A model generated the notes under the pieces. That model searched no databases. It was not told the origin of the DNA and saw only the letters and a program-made list of their open reading frames with translations. The position numbers and the translations under genes are program-made. Of a stretch of 64,000 nt of DNA, positions 41,649-49,509 are shown in pieces (positions within the stretch are counted from its first letter, which is position 1; every line of letters starts with the position of its first letter). Location of the stretch: NCBI RefSeq assembly GCF_003254545.1, contig NZ_QJRH01000061.1:1-64000 (forward strand), written 5' to 3'. This DNA comes from Flavobacterium tistrianum (lineage in GTDB: Bacteria; Bacteroidota; Bacteroidia; Flavobacteriales; Flavobacteriaceae).

Positions 41649-42236
41649 CTATTCTTTTAGAACCATGTCAATACACATGACAGCTCCTAAAATCAATTGT
41701 CTCAACGGACTATCAGCTGCAACTGTGTCTTCAATTTGAAGAACATAATTATCGGCACTTGTAAAAAACTCTTTTCCTAATCCTGCCCATTTTTTACTTA
41801 CTTGAGCCAATTGTTTATTTTCATGTGAGAATTTAAAATCCCAGCCAGTCCATTTTCCTTGAAGCGTTGCAACAGGTTTTTCGTTTTTATCTAAAATTTC
41901 AAATCGTCCTCCGATGGAGAAAAATTTTTGTTTGAAAGTTCCAACCAAACGATCTTTTTCATCCAATACTTCAACAGTTGATCTGAATATCGCAACACCT
42001 CTTCTTACTGTAATTAACTTTTCTCCAGAAGCGGTTGTAATTTCAACATTAAATGGAGTTGCTCTTTTATAATCTGTAAAACGAAATACTTTTGTGAAGA
42101 AACCAAGATTGTTTTCTCGGCAGTTCATAATGATTTGATTGGTTTCTGGATGATAGATATCGTAATTGTTTGCGGCTTTGAACATTCCAATATGTTCTTT
42201 TACTAAAAATAGATTTTGGCTTAAAATAGGATTCAT
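41649..42236 (-). CDS. LURP-one/phospholipid-scramblase-like protein
   Basis: From the ATG at 42236, 195 residues with the tubby-like barrel pattern of the LURP-one-related family: FLVKEHIGMFKAANNYDIYH, GEKLITVRRGVAIFRSTVEV, GTFKQKFFSIGGRFEILD, and GKWTGWDFKF, and a C-terminal hydrophobic helix LRQLILGAVMCIDMVLKE, which in scramblase-like proteins is buried in the barrel. Function in bacteria is unknown. An in-frame start at 42272 would add 12 residues and is less likely. No operon partner is clear. Confidence 0.75.
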   Translation of the reverse strand: MNPILSQNLFLVKEHIGMFKAANNYDIYHPETNQIIMNCRENNLGFFTKVFRFTDYKRATPFNVEITTASGEKLITVRRGVAIFRSTVEVLDEKDRLVGTFKQKFFSIGGRFEILDKNEKPVATLQGKWTGWDFKFSHENKQLAQVSKKWAGLGKEFFTSADNYVLQIEDTVAADSPLRQLILGAVMCIDMVLKE

Positions 42237-42325
42237 ACGTGTGTAAAATAAGTTTGAAAAATAAAGCCGCAAATGTAATAAAATATGGACTAATTATATG
42301 TTTTGTGAAAGATTGGCTTAAAATC

Positions 42326-42655
42326 TTATTTTTTGCGAGTTATAATAATTGCGCCATTTGCTCCCTGATCTCCATAAAGTAATTTAGCTTCTGGTCCGTG
42401 CAATAGTTTTAAAGACTCAATGTCATTAGGATTGATTTTAGAAACTTTTAAGCTATCGGCTATTTTCCCGTCTAAAACATAAAGAGGTTTAATGAAAGCA
42501 GATTTAGACGGGGCACATATTCTGATTTTAGAAGATTGAACTTGTGGCGCAAGAACAGTGTCTTTTGTTTTTCTTGAAACTGTTTTCTCTTGCGCCATTG
42601 CTCCATAACTAATTAGCATTAAAAAAGTGAATGAAAGAAATTTTATGGTTTTCAT
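42326..42655 (-). CDS. Small secreted TonB-plug-like protein
   Basis: 109 residues: signal peptide (MKTIKFLSFTFLMLISYGAMAQ), a short linker, then a stand-alone plug-like module from about residue 57 (KPLYVLDGK, INPNDIESLKLLHGPEAKLL, YGDQGANGAIIITRKK). This is the motif that SusC/TonB receptors use at the end of their plug domain, but no barrel follows. It starts 9 bases after the stop of the VWA gene and so is the last gene of the ECF-sigma operon. The two upstream genes encode homologous modules. Function unknown. Confidence 0.75.
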   Translation of the reverse strand: MKTIKFLSFTFLMLISYGAMAQEKTVSRKTKDTVLAPQVQSSKIRICAPSKSAFIKPLYVLDGKIADSLKVSKINPNDIESLKLLHGPEAKLLYGDQGANGAIIITRKK

Positions 42656-42664
42656 ACTTACTTT

Positions 42665-44827
42665 CTAATTGTACTGCTTAGAAGTTTCTACCAAACGAAT
42701 AAACTCAGCTTTATAACCTTCGCCATCGTTTGAATTTCCTTGCTTCGCTAGTTTTACAATTTCTTCAGAAGACTTGACAGCGATTAATTTTGAATCTCTC
42801 AATTTCAAACCGAACCAAGCTACAGCAGAACTAAATTTCATATCATCGCTCGCTTTATCCAAAGCAACTGATTTGTTTTCGATTACCTGAATCATTTCAA
42901 TGCTTTTATTTCCATCAGGTTTTTTGTAACGGAATTTGATTGTAGCCAATTCGTTGCTATAATTGTTTGAACTGGTTTCGGTTTTAGTATATTTTAAAGG
43001 ATCTGGCTGTTCAGCTAAATAATCACTTTTTACACCAGCTGGAATAATTTCATACAAAGCCGTAACGGTATGATTACTTCCTAATTCTCCAGCATCGATC
43101 GCGTCATTTTTGAAATCTTCTGGACGCAATTTTCTGTTTTCATAACCTATCAAACGATACGCCTGAACTTGTTTCGGGTTGAATTCGATTTGAATTTTTA
43201 CATCTTTCGCGATTGCAAACATTGAACCTTTGAATTCTTTTCCTAAGAAACGATTTGCTTCTTGAATGTTATCGATGTAAGCATAATTCCCGTTTCCTTT
43301 ATCGGCCAAGATTTCCATTTTGCTGTCTTTGTAATTTCCCATTCCGTATCCCAAACAAGTCAAGAAAACGCCTGTTTTTCTTTTTTCTTCGATTAGTTTT
43401 TCCATATCAGAATTAGAAGAACTTCCGACATTAAAATCACCGTCGGTTGCTAGAATTACACGATTGTTTCCGCCTTTAATGAAATTTTCAGTTGCTGTTT
43501 TATAAGCCAACTCAATTCCTGCGCCACCTGCTGTGCTTCCTCCAGATTGTAATTTATCCAAAGCATCTATAATCGTTTTTTTCTCGTCTCCAGAAGTTGG
43601 AGGTAAAACCATTCCTGCAGCGCCTGCGTAAACCACGATCGCAACTTTGTCTTTTGCACGTAATTCGTTTACCAATATTTTTAAAGATTGTTTCAATAAA
43701 GGCAATTTATTCATGTCGCTCATGGAACCCGAAACATCAATTAGGAAAACAAGGTTTGACGCTGGTAAATCATTGGTTGGAATGTTTTTTCCTTGTAAAC
43801 CAATTTTCAAAATTTTATTATTCTTATTCCAAGGCGAATCGCTCACTTCTGTGTTGATAGAAAACGGATGTTCATTTTTTGGTTGCGGATAAGTGTATTT
43901 AAAGAAATTAACCATTTCTTCTACACGAACTGCATCTTTAGGAACTTCCTGTCCGTTGTTTAAAAAACGTCTGATATTGGTATAAGAAGCATTATCAACA
44001 TCTATAGAAAATGTAGAAAGCGGAGCTGTTTTTGGACTTTCGAAAGCATTTTCAACAAAAGCGTCATAATCTTCCTGAGTTGGTTCAGTCGGAATTGGTA
44101 TAATATTTAATTTTTTATCCAATTCTTTTTCTGAAAGGTTTTTATAGATTTCATTTTTAGTTGAAATAACTACAACGCCGTTTAAAGCTTTGCTTCCATA
44201 AATTGAAGTCGCATCTTTATCTTTTAAAACAGAAACATTATCAATATCATTCGGATTTATTTTTGCCATTTGATTGGCTTTTGCTGGAACTCCGTCAATA
44301 ATATACATTGGTTCATTTTTAGGAGAAACTGATGCAGTGCCACGAATAGCAACAGTTGGGCTTGGCATAGCAGAATAACCCATAGAATTTTGAACTTGAA
44401 TTCCTGCAACTTTTCCTTTAAGAGCCTGTGCATCTTTTTTCTCTCTTCTTCTTTCAGCACGAGCATAGCTTCGGTCTTCATATTCTGAACTGCTTACGCC
44501 ATAACCAACCACTACAACTTCGTTTAATGTCTGATTATCTGCAAGGAGTTTTATATTAATTATATTTGAATTTTGAACCTTTTGGCTTTGACTTTTGTAT
44601 CCAATGAAGCTGATAACCAACATGTCACCTGTTTTTGCTTGAATACTGTATTGGCCATCAAAATTTGTATAAACACTGGTTTTTGTGTTCTGATTTAAAA
44701 CGGTTACACCTGGAAGTGGCTGTTTCGTTTCATCTGAAATAATTCCAGAAATCGTTCTTTCTTGTGCCAAGCTTACGAAACATATAAGCATAGCAATGGC
44801 TGATGAAATAAGTTTTAGACTTTTCAT
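42665..44827 (-). CDS. VWA-domain protein with SusC-type N-terminus (YfbK-like fusion)
   Basis: 720 residues. Signal peptide 1-21. A carboxypeptidase-regulatory-like beta-sandwich covers 24-98 (ISGIISDETKQPLPGVTVLN) and a TonB-plug module about 125-225 (EPMYIIDGVPA, INPNDIDNVSVLKDKDATSI, YGSKALNGVVVISTKN). A VWA-N region (265-350) and a VWA domain from about 358 follow, with MIDAS D364-V-S-G-S368, then the threonine in GGSTAGG and the aspartate in ATDGDF. The C-terminal part (about 550-715) is YfbK/DUF3520-like. So the receptor N-terminus is joined to a metal-dependent adhesion domain instead of a barrel. Probably exported. Third gene of the ECF-sigma operon. Confidence 0.88.
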   Translation of the reverse strand: MKSLKLISSAIAMLICFVSLAQERTISGIISDETKQPLPGVTVLNQNTKTSVYTNFDGQYSIQAKTGDMLVISFIGYKSQSQKVQNSNIINIKLLADNQTLNEVVVVGYGVSSSEYEDRSYARAERRREKKDAQALKGKVAGIQVQNSMGYSAMPSPTVAIRGTASVSPKNEPMYIIDGVPAKANQMAKINPNDIDNVSVLKDKDATSIYGSKALNGVVVISTKNEIYKNLSEKELDKKLNIIPIPTEPTQEDYDAFVENAFESPKTAPLSTFSIDVDNASYTNIRRFLNNGQEVPKDAVRVEEMVNFFKYTYPQPKNEHPFSINTEVSDSPWNKNNKILKIGLQGKNIPTNDLPASNLVFLIDVSGSMSDMNKLPLLKQSLKILVNELRAKDKVAIVVYAGAAGMVLPPTSGDEKKTIIDALDKLQSGGSTAGGAGIELAYKTATENFIKGGNNRVILATDGDFNVGSSSNSDMEKLIEEKRKTGVFLTCLGYGMGNYKDSKMEILADKGNGNYAYIDNIQEANRFLGKEFKGSMFAIAKDVKIQIEFNPKQVQAYRLIGYENRKLRPEDFKNDAIDAGELGSNHTVTALYEIIPAGVKSDYLAEQPDPLKYTKTETSSNNYSNELATIKFRYKKPDGNKSIEMIQVIENKSVALDKASDDMKFSSAVAWFGLKLRDSKLIAVKSSEEIVKLAKQGNSNDGEGYKAEFIRLVETSKQYN

Positions 44828-44859
44828 GATAATAAGTTTTAGAATTAATGTTGAGATTT

Positions 44860-44892
44860 AACTTTGTCAAAGTTTCAAACTTTGACAAAGTT
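44860..44892. repeat. AACTTTGTCAAAGTTT palindromic repeat (copy 3)
   Basis: Identical in all 33 bases to copy 1 at 40021. It lies inside the operon, in the 79-base spacer between the anti-sigma and VWA genes, where its hairpin could attenuate transcription or stabilise mRNA. Confidence 0.85.
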
Positions 44893-44906
44893 TTGTTGTG
44901 GCCTGA

Positions 44907-45872
44907 TTATTTTTTCGAAGCCGGTTTTCCGTTTTTTGTAGTAATTATAACAACTCCTTTTTTGCCTCTTTCGCCATATTTTTCGGTTGCTTCAAGGTCT
45001 TGTAAAATCGTTATGGTTTTAATGTCTTGTTTGTCCAAAGGCGCATAAGGACTTGTTGGATTTTTACCGAATAAATCATTTTCTGAATAATAAATTCCGT
45101 CAATGATATATAAAGGTTCGTCAAGAACTACAAGCGAATCTAAATTTTCTGGTTGTAGATTCGGAAGTTCGTTTTGAATCATTTTATCTTTTTTTGCATC
45201 ATCACTGTGTGCTAACGCATTTCCGTTAAGAACTACCAAAGGACTACTTTTTTTAGCTTTTTGTGTTGGCGCTGCTGAATAAGCCACTTTTGCAGACTCT
45301 CTTTGAGGATAACTCGAATAGCCCATTTCTGGTATTACTTCTTTTTTTGAAAGGATGTTATTCTCTTCCTCATAAGATTCACCTTTAATAGGTGCATTTG
45401 CAGAAACAACTGCTTCTGCAGCAATACTTGGCGCTGGCGCAGATTGAACAGGTCCTGCTTGAGGAGCCGTTATTTCTTGAACCGTAACTCGTTCTTTATT
45501 TTTAGTTTGATTGTCTAAAATTTTAACAGCCTCTTCACTTGAAACTATTCCAGAAGAAGTGGCATCATTTTGATTTAAAATAGGTTCTTCGGTTTGTGGC
45601 TGTTTGATTTGTTTTTCTTCCAAAACTACTTTTGGAGTTTCTGTTACAATTTCTTCATTAGAATGCAAAAACTGAAAACCTAAAGAAAGCAATAATAGAA
45701 GAGAAGCGGCAACCGCGATTTTTTTCCATAATGCAATTGTTTTTTTATCTTCTTTTTTGTCCAGTTTTTCTTCTACGCGCGCCCAGACTTTTTCCATTCC
45801 TGGAAAGTCTTGAAACTCGGCTTTTTGCGAAGCTTCTTTTATTTTATCGAATAATTTATCTTGATTGTCCAT
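44907..45872 (-). CDS. Anti-sigma-factor-like membrane protein with plug-like C-terminus
   Basis: 321 residues. The cytoplasmic N-terminus (1-47) has FPGMEKVWARVEEKLDKKED, as in Bacteroidota anti-sigma proteins. One transmembrane helix follows at about 50-69 (IAVAASLLLLLSLGF). A long Pro/Ala/Gln-rich periplasmic linker (75-250) leads to a C-terminal TonB-plug-like module (EPLYIIDGIYYSENDLFG, DKQDIKTITILQDLEATEKY, GERGKKGVVIITTKN). It lies 2 bases after the sigma gene. Position and topology suggest it sequesters the sigma factor and senses a signal through the plug-like domain. That role is inference. Confidence 0.8.
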   Translation of the reverse strand: MDNQDKLFDKIKEASQKAEFQDFPGMEKVWARVEEKLDKKEDKKTIALWKKIAVAASLLLLLSLGFQFLHSNEEIVTETPKVVLEEKQIKQPQTEEPILNQNDATSSGIVSSEEAVKILDNQTKNKERVTVQEITAPQAGPVQSAPAPSIAAEAVVSANAPIKGESYEEENNILSKKEVIPEMGYSSYPQRESAKVAYSAAPTQKAKKSSPLVVLNGNALAHSDDAKKDKMIQNELPNLQPENLDSLVVLDEPLYIIDGIYYSENDLFGKNPTSPYAPLDKQDIKTITILQDLEATEKYGERGKKGVVIITTKNGKPASKK

Positions 45873-45874
45873 GA

Positions 45875-46411
45875 CTATTTTGCTTTTTGATAATACAGTT
45901 TATTAACCAGTTCTTTCAGTTTGGTCTTAGCGGCATTCAATTGTGATTTTGAGGTACCTTCAGAAATCTTCAGCATTTCGGCTATTTCTTTGTGTGAGAA
46001 ACCTTCAATGACAAAAAGGTTAAACACAGTTTTACAGCCGTCAGGAATATGGTTTAATAAATTAAGTAAATCTTCTTCTTCCAATGTATTCAGTTCGTCG
46101 ACAGAAGGCTGCGAAAGCAGTTTCACATCATCTAAATACATATTAAAGTTGGTTTCTTTACGAATCGTCGCCAAACAATGATTTACAGTTATACGTCTTG
46201 CCCAAGCTTCAAAAGCATAAGCTTCTTTTAACTGTTCTAGTTTGGTGAAAATTGTAAAGAAAGAATCGGCCAAAGCTTCTTCGATTTCCTCTTCCTTTTT
46301 TAAATATCTTTTGCAAAGGCGGTACAACTTTGGCGCCATGTATTCGTACACCTGACGCTGGGCATCGCGGTGCATTTTTTTACAGTTTGCTATTTGAGTC
46401 TCGTTTATCAC
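45875..46411 (-). CDS. ECF-type RNA polymerase sigma factor
   Basis: 178 residues. The sigma-70 region 2 spans about 15-85 (YEYMAPKLYRLCKRYLKKEE, EALADSFFTIFTKLEQLKEA, FEAWARRITVNHCLATIRKE). Region 4 spans about 115-170 (LLNHIPDGCKTVFNLFVIEG, FSHKEIAEMLKISEGTSKSQ, LNAAKTKLKEL). The start is GTG at 46411; no ATG is better placed. It is the first gene of a four-gene unit with the anti-sigma, VWA and small-plug genes. ECF units of this layout usually autoregulate. Confidence 0.93.
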   Translation of the reverse strand: MINETQIANCKKMHRDAQRQVYEYMAPKLYRLCKRYLKKEEEIEEALADSFFTIFTKLEQLKEAYAFEAWARRITVNHCLATIRKETNFNMYLDDVKLLSQPSVDELNTLEEEDLLNLLNHIPDGCKTVFNLFVIEGFSHKEIAEMLKISEGTSKSQLNAAKTKLKELVNKLYYQKAK

Positions 46412-46427
46412 AATTGTTGTCTTTCTT

Positions 46428-46456
46428 GTATAGAGAGTAAAAGAGATAAAAAGGTT
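46428..46456 (-). promoter_or_regulatory. Candidate ECF-type autoregulated promoter
   Basis: The minus strand reads AACCTTTTT (46456-46448), 13 bases, then TCTATAC (46434-46428), about 17 bases before the sigma GTG. AACCTTTTT resembles the -35 region of Bacteroidota ECF promoters as I remember them. No TAnnTTTG was seen. Weak evidence. Confidence 0.3.
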
Positions 46457-46494
46457 GGGACAGGGGTGAAAAAAATATTAAAATATTTTTTTTA

Positions 46495-46557
46495 GGTTCA
46501 GAGTTGCAAAGGTTCAAAGGTACAAAGGTTTTTGTAGAGACGTACTGCAGTGCGTCT
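46495..46557. repeat. GGTTCAGAG-CAAAGG words plus AGACG-ACTGCAGT-CGTCT palindrome
   Basis: GGTTCAGAGTTGCAAAGG and following TTCAAAGGTACAAAGG words run straight into a near-perfect 20-bp palindrome at 46538-46557 (AGACGTACTGCAGTGCGTCT). GTAGAGACG-N-CGTCT elements of this kind are dispersed in other bacterial genomes. It lies between the sigma gene and the 46566 gene. Confidence 0.6.
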
Positions 46558-46565
46558 TATCGTAA

Positions 46566-47189
46566 TTATTCTCCTAAGCAAACATCATTGTAAAATTCTA
46601 CGATTTCTTTAATGTCTTCGAAAATCCATTTGTCGCCTTTTAGTTTTTTGACGATAAAATCGCAGTCAGCAAAAACTTTTGAAGTGTTTTTTCTCCATGA
46701 GTTTACAACACCGCAGTTTATACAAGTGGGATATTTGTCTTTTGCTTTTTTTATATAATAAAATTCAGAAGGTTCAGTTGGTTGAGAAAAAGAATTGGTT
46801 TGAGGATTGTAAGTTGCTGGTCGTTCCTCATGAGGATTATAAATTTGATCGAGAAGACTAAAATCTGAACCAAATTTTTTATATAAGGTAGCTTCTCCTT
46901 CAATAATGATCTCGACCAGTTTTGGCTTGTCTAATGAATTTAATTTCACATATTCAAAAGTCCGTCTAGCATTAAAATTAAGAAACGTGATTTTTTTAAC
47001 AAACTCTTCATTCCAAGTATCAGGCTTGTCTTCGGGCGCAACCTTAAATTTTATTTTGTTGAAATTTAAAGAAGCAAATCCTTCAATAGAATCTCCATCT
47101 TTAAAGTAAATTATTGCTTCTTCTGTTTGAGAATAAATTTTAAGGCTGATAAAAAATAGAATGAATATGATTTTGTAGAGTTGTTTCAT
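46566..47189 (-). CDS. Secreted hypothetical protein
   Basis: 207 residues from the ATG at 47189 (ORF opens at 47195). Signal peptide MKQLYKIIFILFFISLKIYS. The mature part begins IIYFKDGDSIEGFASLNFNK, a beta-rich pattern (F-K-D-G-x-x-x-x-G-x-A) often seen in exported Bacteroidota proteins that sense or bind small ligands. One CxxC (CINC) and two further cysteines occur in the C-terminal half. I recognise no family with a known function. It stands alone. Confidence 0.7.
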   Translation of the reverse strand: MKQLYKIIFILFFISLKIYSQTEEAIIYFKDGDSIEGFASLNFNKIKFKVAPEDKPDTWNEEFVKKITFLNFNARRTFEYVKLNSLDKPKLVEIIIEGEATLYKKFGSDFSLLDQIYNPHEERPATYNPQTNSFSQPTEPSEFYYIKKAKDKYPTCINCGVVNSWRKNTSKVFADCDFIVKKLKGDKWIFEDIKEIVEFYNDVCLGE

Positions 47190-47236
47190 TAACAAGAATA
47201 TGTTTTTTTATGATTTAGAGAATCTATATAAAAAAC

Positions 47237-47280
47237 TTTGCGAATCTTTGTGTTGTAGTTTTATCACAAAGATTCGCAAA
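47237..47280 (-). terminator. Repeat-type hairpin terminator of the S9 peptidase gene
   Basis: TTTGCGAATCTTTGTG (47237-47252) and its complement (47265-47280), a 16-bp perfect stem with a 12-base loop. On the minus strand a GTTTTTTAT run follows, so it can terminate the peptidase gene that ends at 47286. Its words belong to the TTTGCGAA-CTTTG repeat vocabulary. Confidence 0.75.
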
Positions 47281-47285
47281 TATTA

Positions 47286-49442
47286 TTATTTCGCAATTTG
47301 AAATTTAGTATTTCCAACCTGCCATAATGCAAAAGCAAACATGTCGGCTTCGTCTCCAAATGTAACATCTAAATCATTGGAATGGTGGCCGCTTGCATAG
47401 TTAACATGTAACAAAATTGGATTTTCTGAGCTGTTATAGTTTTGTAAAATAGCGGCAAATTTTCCTGGTTCCCAAGGAGTAACTCTAGGGTCGTTTATAC
47501 CTGTTCTAATAAAAACTGCTGGATATTTTTCGCCTTTCTTTACTTTACTCTGCGAATCCATTTCTATTATATGTTTTACATCTTCGTCATTTTTTAATGA
47601 ACCAACTTCAGGTATTTGGTTTGGACCATTTGGAGTCGTTTCCATTCTTAAGGTGTTTGTGCAACCTACTTCTACAAGTGCAACTTTGTAAAGATCAGGA
47701 CGTTCTGTGATTGCTCGTCCAATCAATACACCTCCCATACTAACTCCATTTCCAATAAGTTTCTCTTTAGACGTATATTTTTCTTTTATTAGATATTCTG
47801 AACAGGCAATAAAGTCCTTCCATGTATTTGGTTTTTTAGCTTTCATTCCGTCTACATGCCATTGGTTGCCTTTTTCACCTCCTCCTCTTACGTGGGCAAA
47901 AGCTACGATAGTGTTCTGTTCTAATAAAGTCATTAAACTAGGCCCGACAAAATACGGATATTCGCTAATTCCGTAGCCACCGTATCCTGTAATATAACAA
48001 GGTGTCGAACCAGCCATTTTAATACTTTTAGGATAAATTATAGATAAAGGTACCATTACACCGTCATGACTTGGAACCTCTATCTCTTTTACAACGTAAT
48101 CTTTGCTAAAGTCAGGAAAAGCGCCATTTGAAGTTAATTCCTTGCTTTTTTCTAGTTTACCTGTTAAGCTATTATAATCATAATCTGTCGAAGGTGTAAC
48201 CCAACCATTGTTAAATAATAACATATCGTCGTTTTCATGTGCACTTAATGGATAACCGCCATTAGAACCGACTGGTAATGGAATCTTTTTGGTTTTTAAA
48301 GTTTTGGCGTTAACTTGAAAAATTTCCTGATTGATTCCGTCGCTCAAATTATAATAGATGAAGTTTTTAGACTTTCTTAATCTACGTATTACTTTGTCGT
48401 TTTCTGGAACAAGGACTGTGGCATTATTAAAATTTGGGTTTTTTATACTTGTATAGGCAAGTTTATAATTTGGCGCATTTTTGTGAGTAAGAAAAAATAG
48501 TTTGTCACCAATAATGTGACTTCCTGTTATTTCATCCTCATATTTAATTAATGGTTTCCAATTAATTTTTGATTTTCCAAGTTCTGAAAATGGCACGTAA
48601 AAAGAGAATTCTTCATTTTTTGTAGACCCAATATTTAAAATTATATACGCATAATCATTAGAAAACGTAACATAAGGGAATTGTTCAGACAGAATGCCTA
48701 ATTCAGGATTGTTTTCTTTTGAAGCCAGTATTTTATCTGTTTTAGAATCAGTGCCAATAATGTGAAGGAAAGATTTCATATTCTTCAAAAAATCTTCACT
48801 TGTATTATCTCGGGTAACCATTTGTGTATATGTTATGGCTTTACTATCTGGAGTAAATTCAAAAGGGAATTCGCTCCAAACAGGTGTAAGTTTATCCGAA
48901 AGGAACTTTTTCGATTCAAGATCCATAATTTGGAGATCACAAACTTCTGCACCGTCTTGAGATATAGTTACCGCTAATTTTTTATTGTCAGGACTAATAA
49001 TAAAACTTGTAATAGTTGCCCCTTTTTTGATCGTACTAGGATCTATCAATAAAATGTCGGCTCCGTTTTTACCTTTACGGAGATACAATTTATCGATATT
49101 TTCATTTTTTTTATTTTTAGTATAATAATAAACATCTCCAACCTTTCTAATGTAACCGTATTGATCTCCACCCAAAGCTTGGATTTCTTTCATTCTCTTA
49201 AAAAGATCATCACGTCCAGAAATAGTTTTTACAATAGAGTTAGTGAAATTTGATTCATCTTTGAACCATTTTTGTACCTCAGGACTATTCATGTCTTCCA
49301 TCCATCGATAAGAATCTGTGATTTTTGTTCCAAAATAATCATCTACAACAGGACGCTCAGGAGTTGTAGGATATTTGTACTGAGCTTGTGTGACTTGATT
49401 TGTAATAAAAAGTAAAAGAGCGAAAGTGGTTTTTCTGATCAT
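47286..49442 (-). CDS. S9 family prolyl oligopeptidase
   Basis: 718 residues with a signal peptide (MIRKTTFALLLFITNQVTQA), so periplasmic. N-terminal TPERPVVDDYFGTKITDSYR and YRWMEDMNSPEVQKWFKDES are typical of prolyl oligopeptidases, followed by a seven-bladed propeller (about 80-420) and the alpha/beta-hydrolase domain. Catalytic serine in GNGVSMGGVL, aspartate in RTGINDPRVTPWEP, histidine in YASGHHSND. The usual GGSNGG is GVSMGG here. Cleaves short proline-containing peptides. Monocistronic with a hairpin terminator. Confidence 0.92.
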   Translation of the reverse strand: MIRKTTFALLLFITNQVTQAQYKYPTTPERPVVDDYFGTKITDSYRWMEDMNSPEVQKWFKDESNFTNSIVKTISGRDDLFKRMKEIQALGGDQYGYIRKVGDVYYYTKNKKNENIDKLYLRKGKNGADILLIDPSTIKKGATITSFIISPDNKKLAVTISQDGAEVCDLQIMDLESKKFLSDKLTPVWSEFPFEFTPDSKAITYTQMVTRDNTSEDFLKNMKSFLHIIGTDSKTDKILASKENNPELGILSEQFPYVTFSNDYAYIILNIGSTKNEEFSFYVPFSELGKSKINWKPLIKYEDEITGSHIIGDKLFFLTHKNAPNYKLAYTSIKNPNFNNATVLVPENDKVIRRLRKSKNFIYYNLSDGINQEIFQVNAKTLKTKKIPLPVGSNGGYPLSAHENDDMLLFNNGWVTPSTDYDYNSLTGKLEKSKELTSNGAFPDFSKDYVVKEIEVPSHDGVMVPLSIIYPKSIKMAGSTPCYITGYGGYGISEYPYFVGPSLMTLLEQNTIVAFAHVRGGGEKGNQWHVDGMKAKKPNTWKDFIACSEYLIKEKYTSKEKLIGNGVSMGGVLIGRAITERPDLYKVALVEVGCTNTLRMETTPNGPNQIPEVGSLKNDEDVKHIIEMDSQSKVKKGEKYPAVFIRTGINDPRVTPWEPGKFAAILQNYNSSENPILLHVNYASGHHSNDLDVTFGDEADMFAFALWQVGNTKFQIAK

Positions 49443-49509
49443 TATTAAAATTGGTTTATCTTAGTTTGTTTGGTGTAAAAGACGCTATTTTAAGAAAAAT
49501 GTTACATTT

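Noticed and set aside
40021..44892. CRISPR-like repeats
   Set aside because: The AACTTTG palindromes are separated by genes, not by regular spacers, and no cas gene is present.
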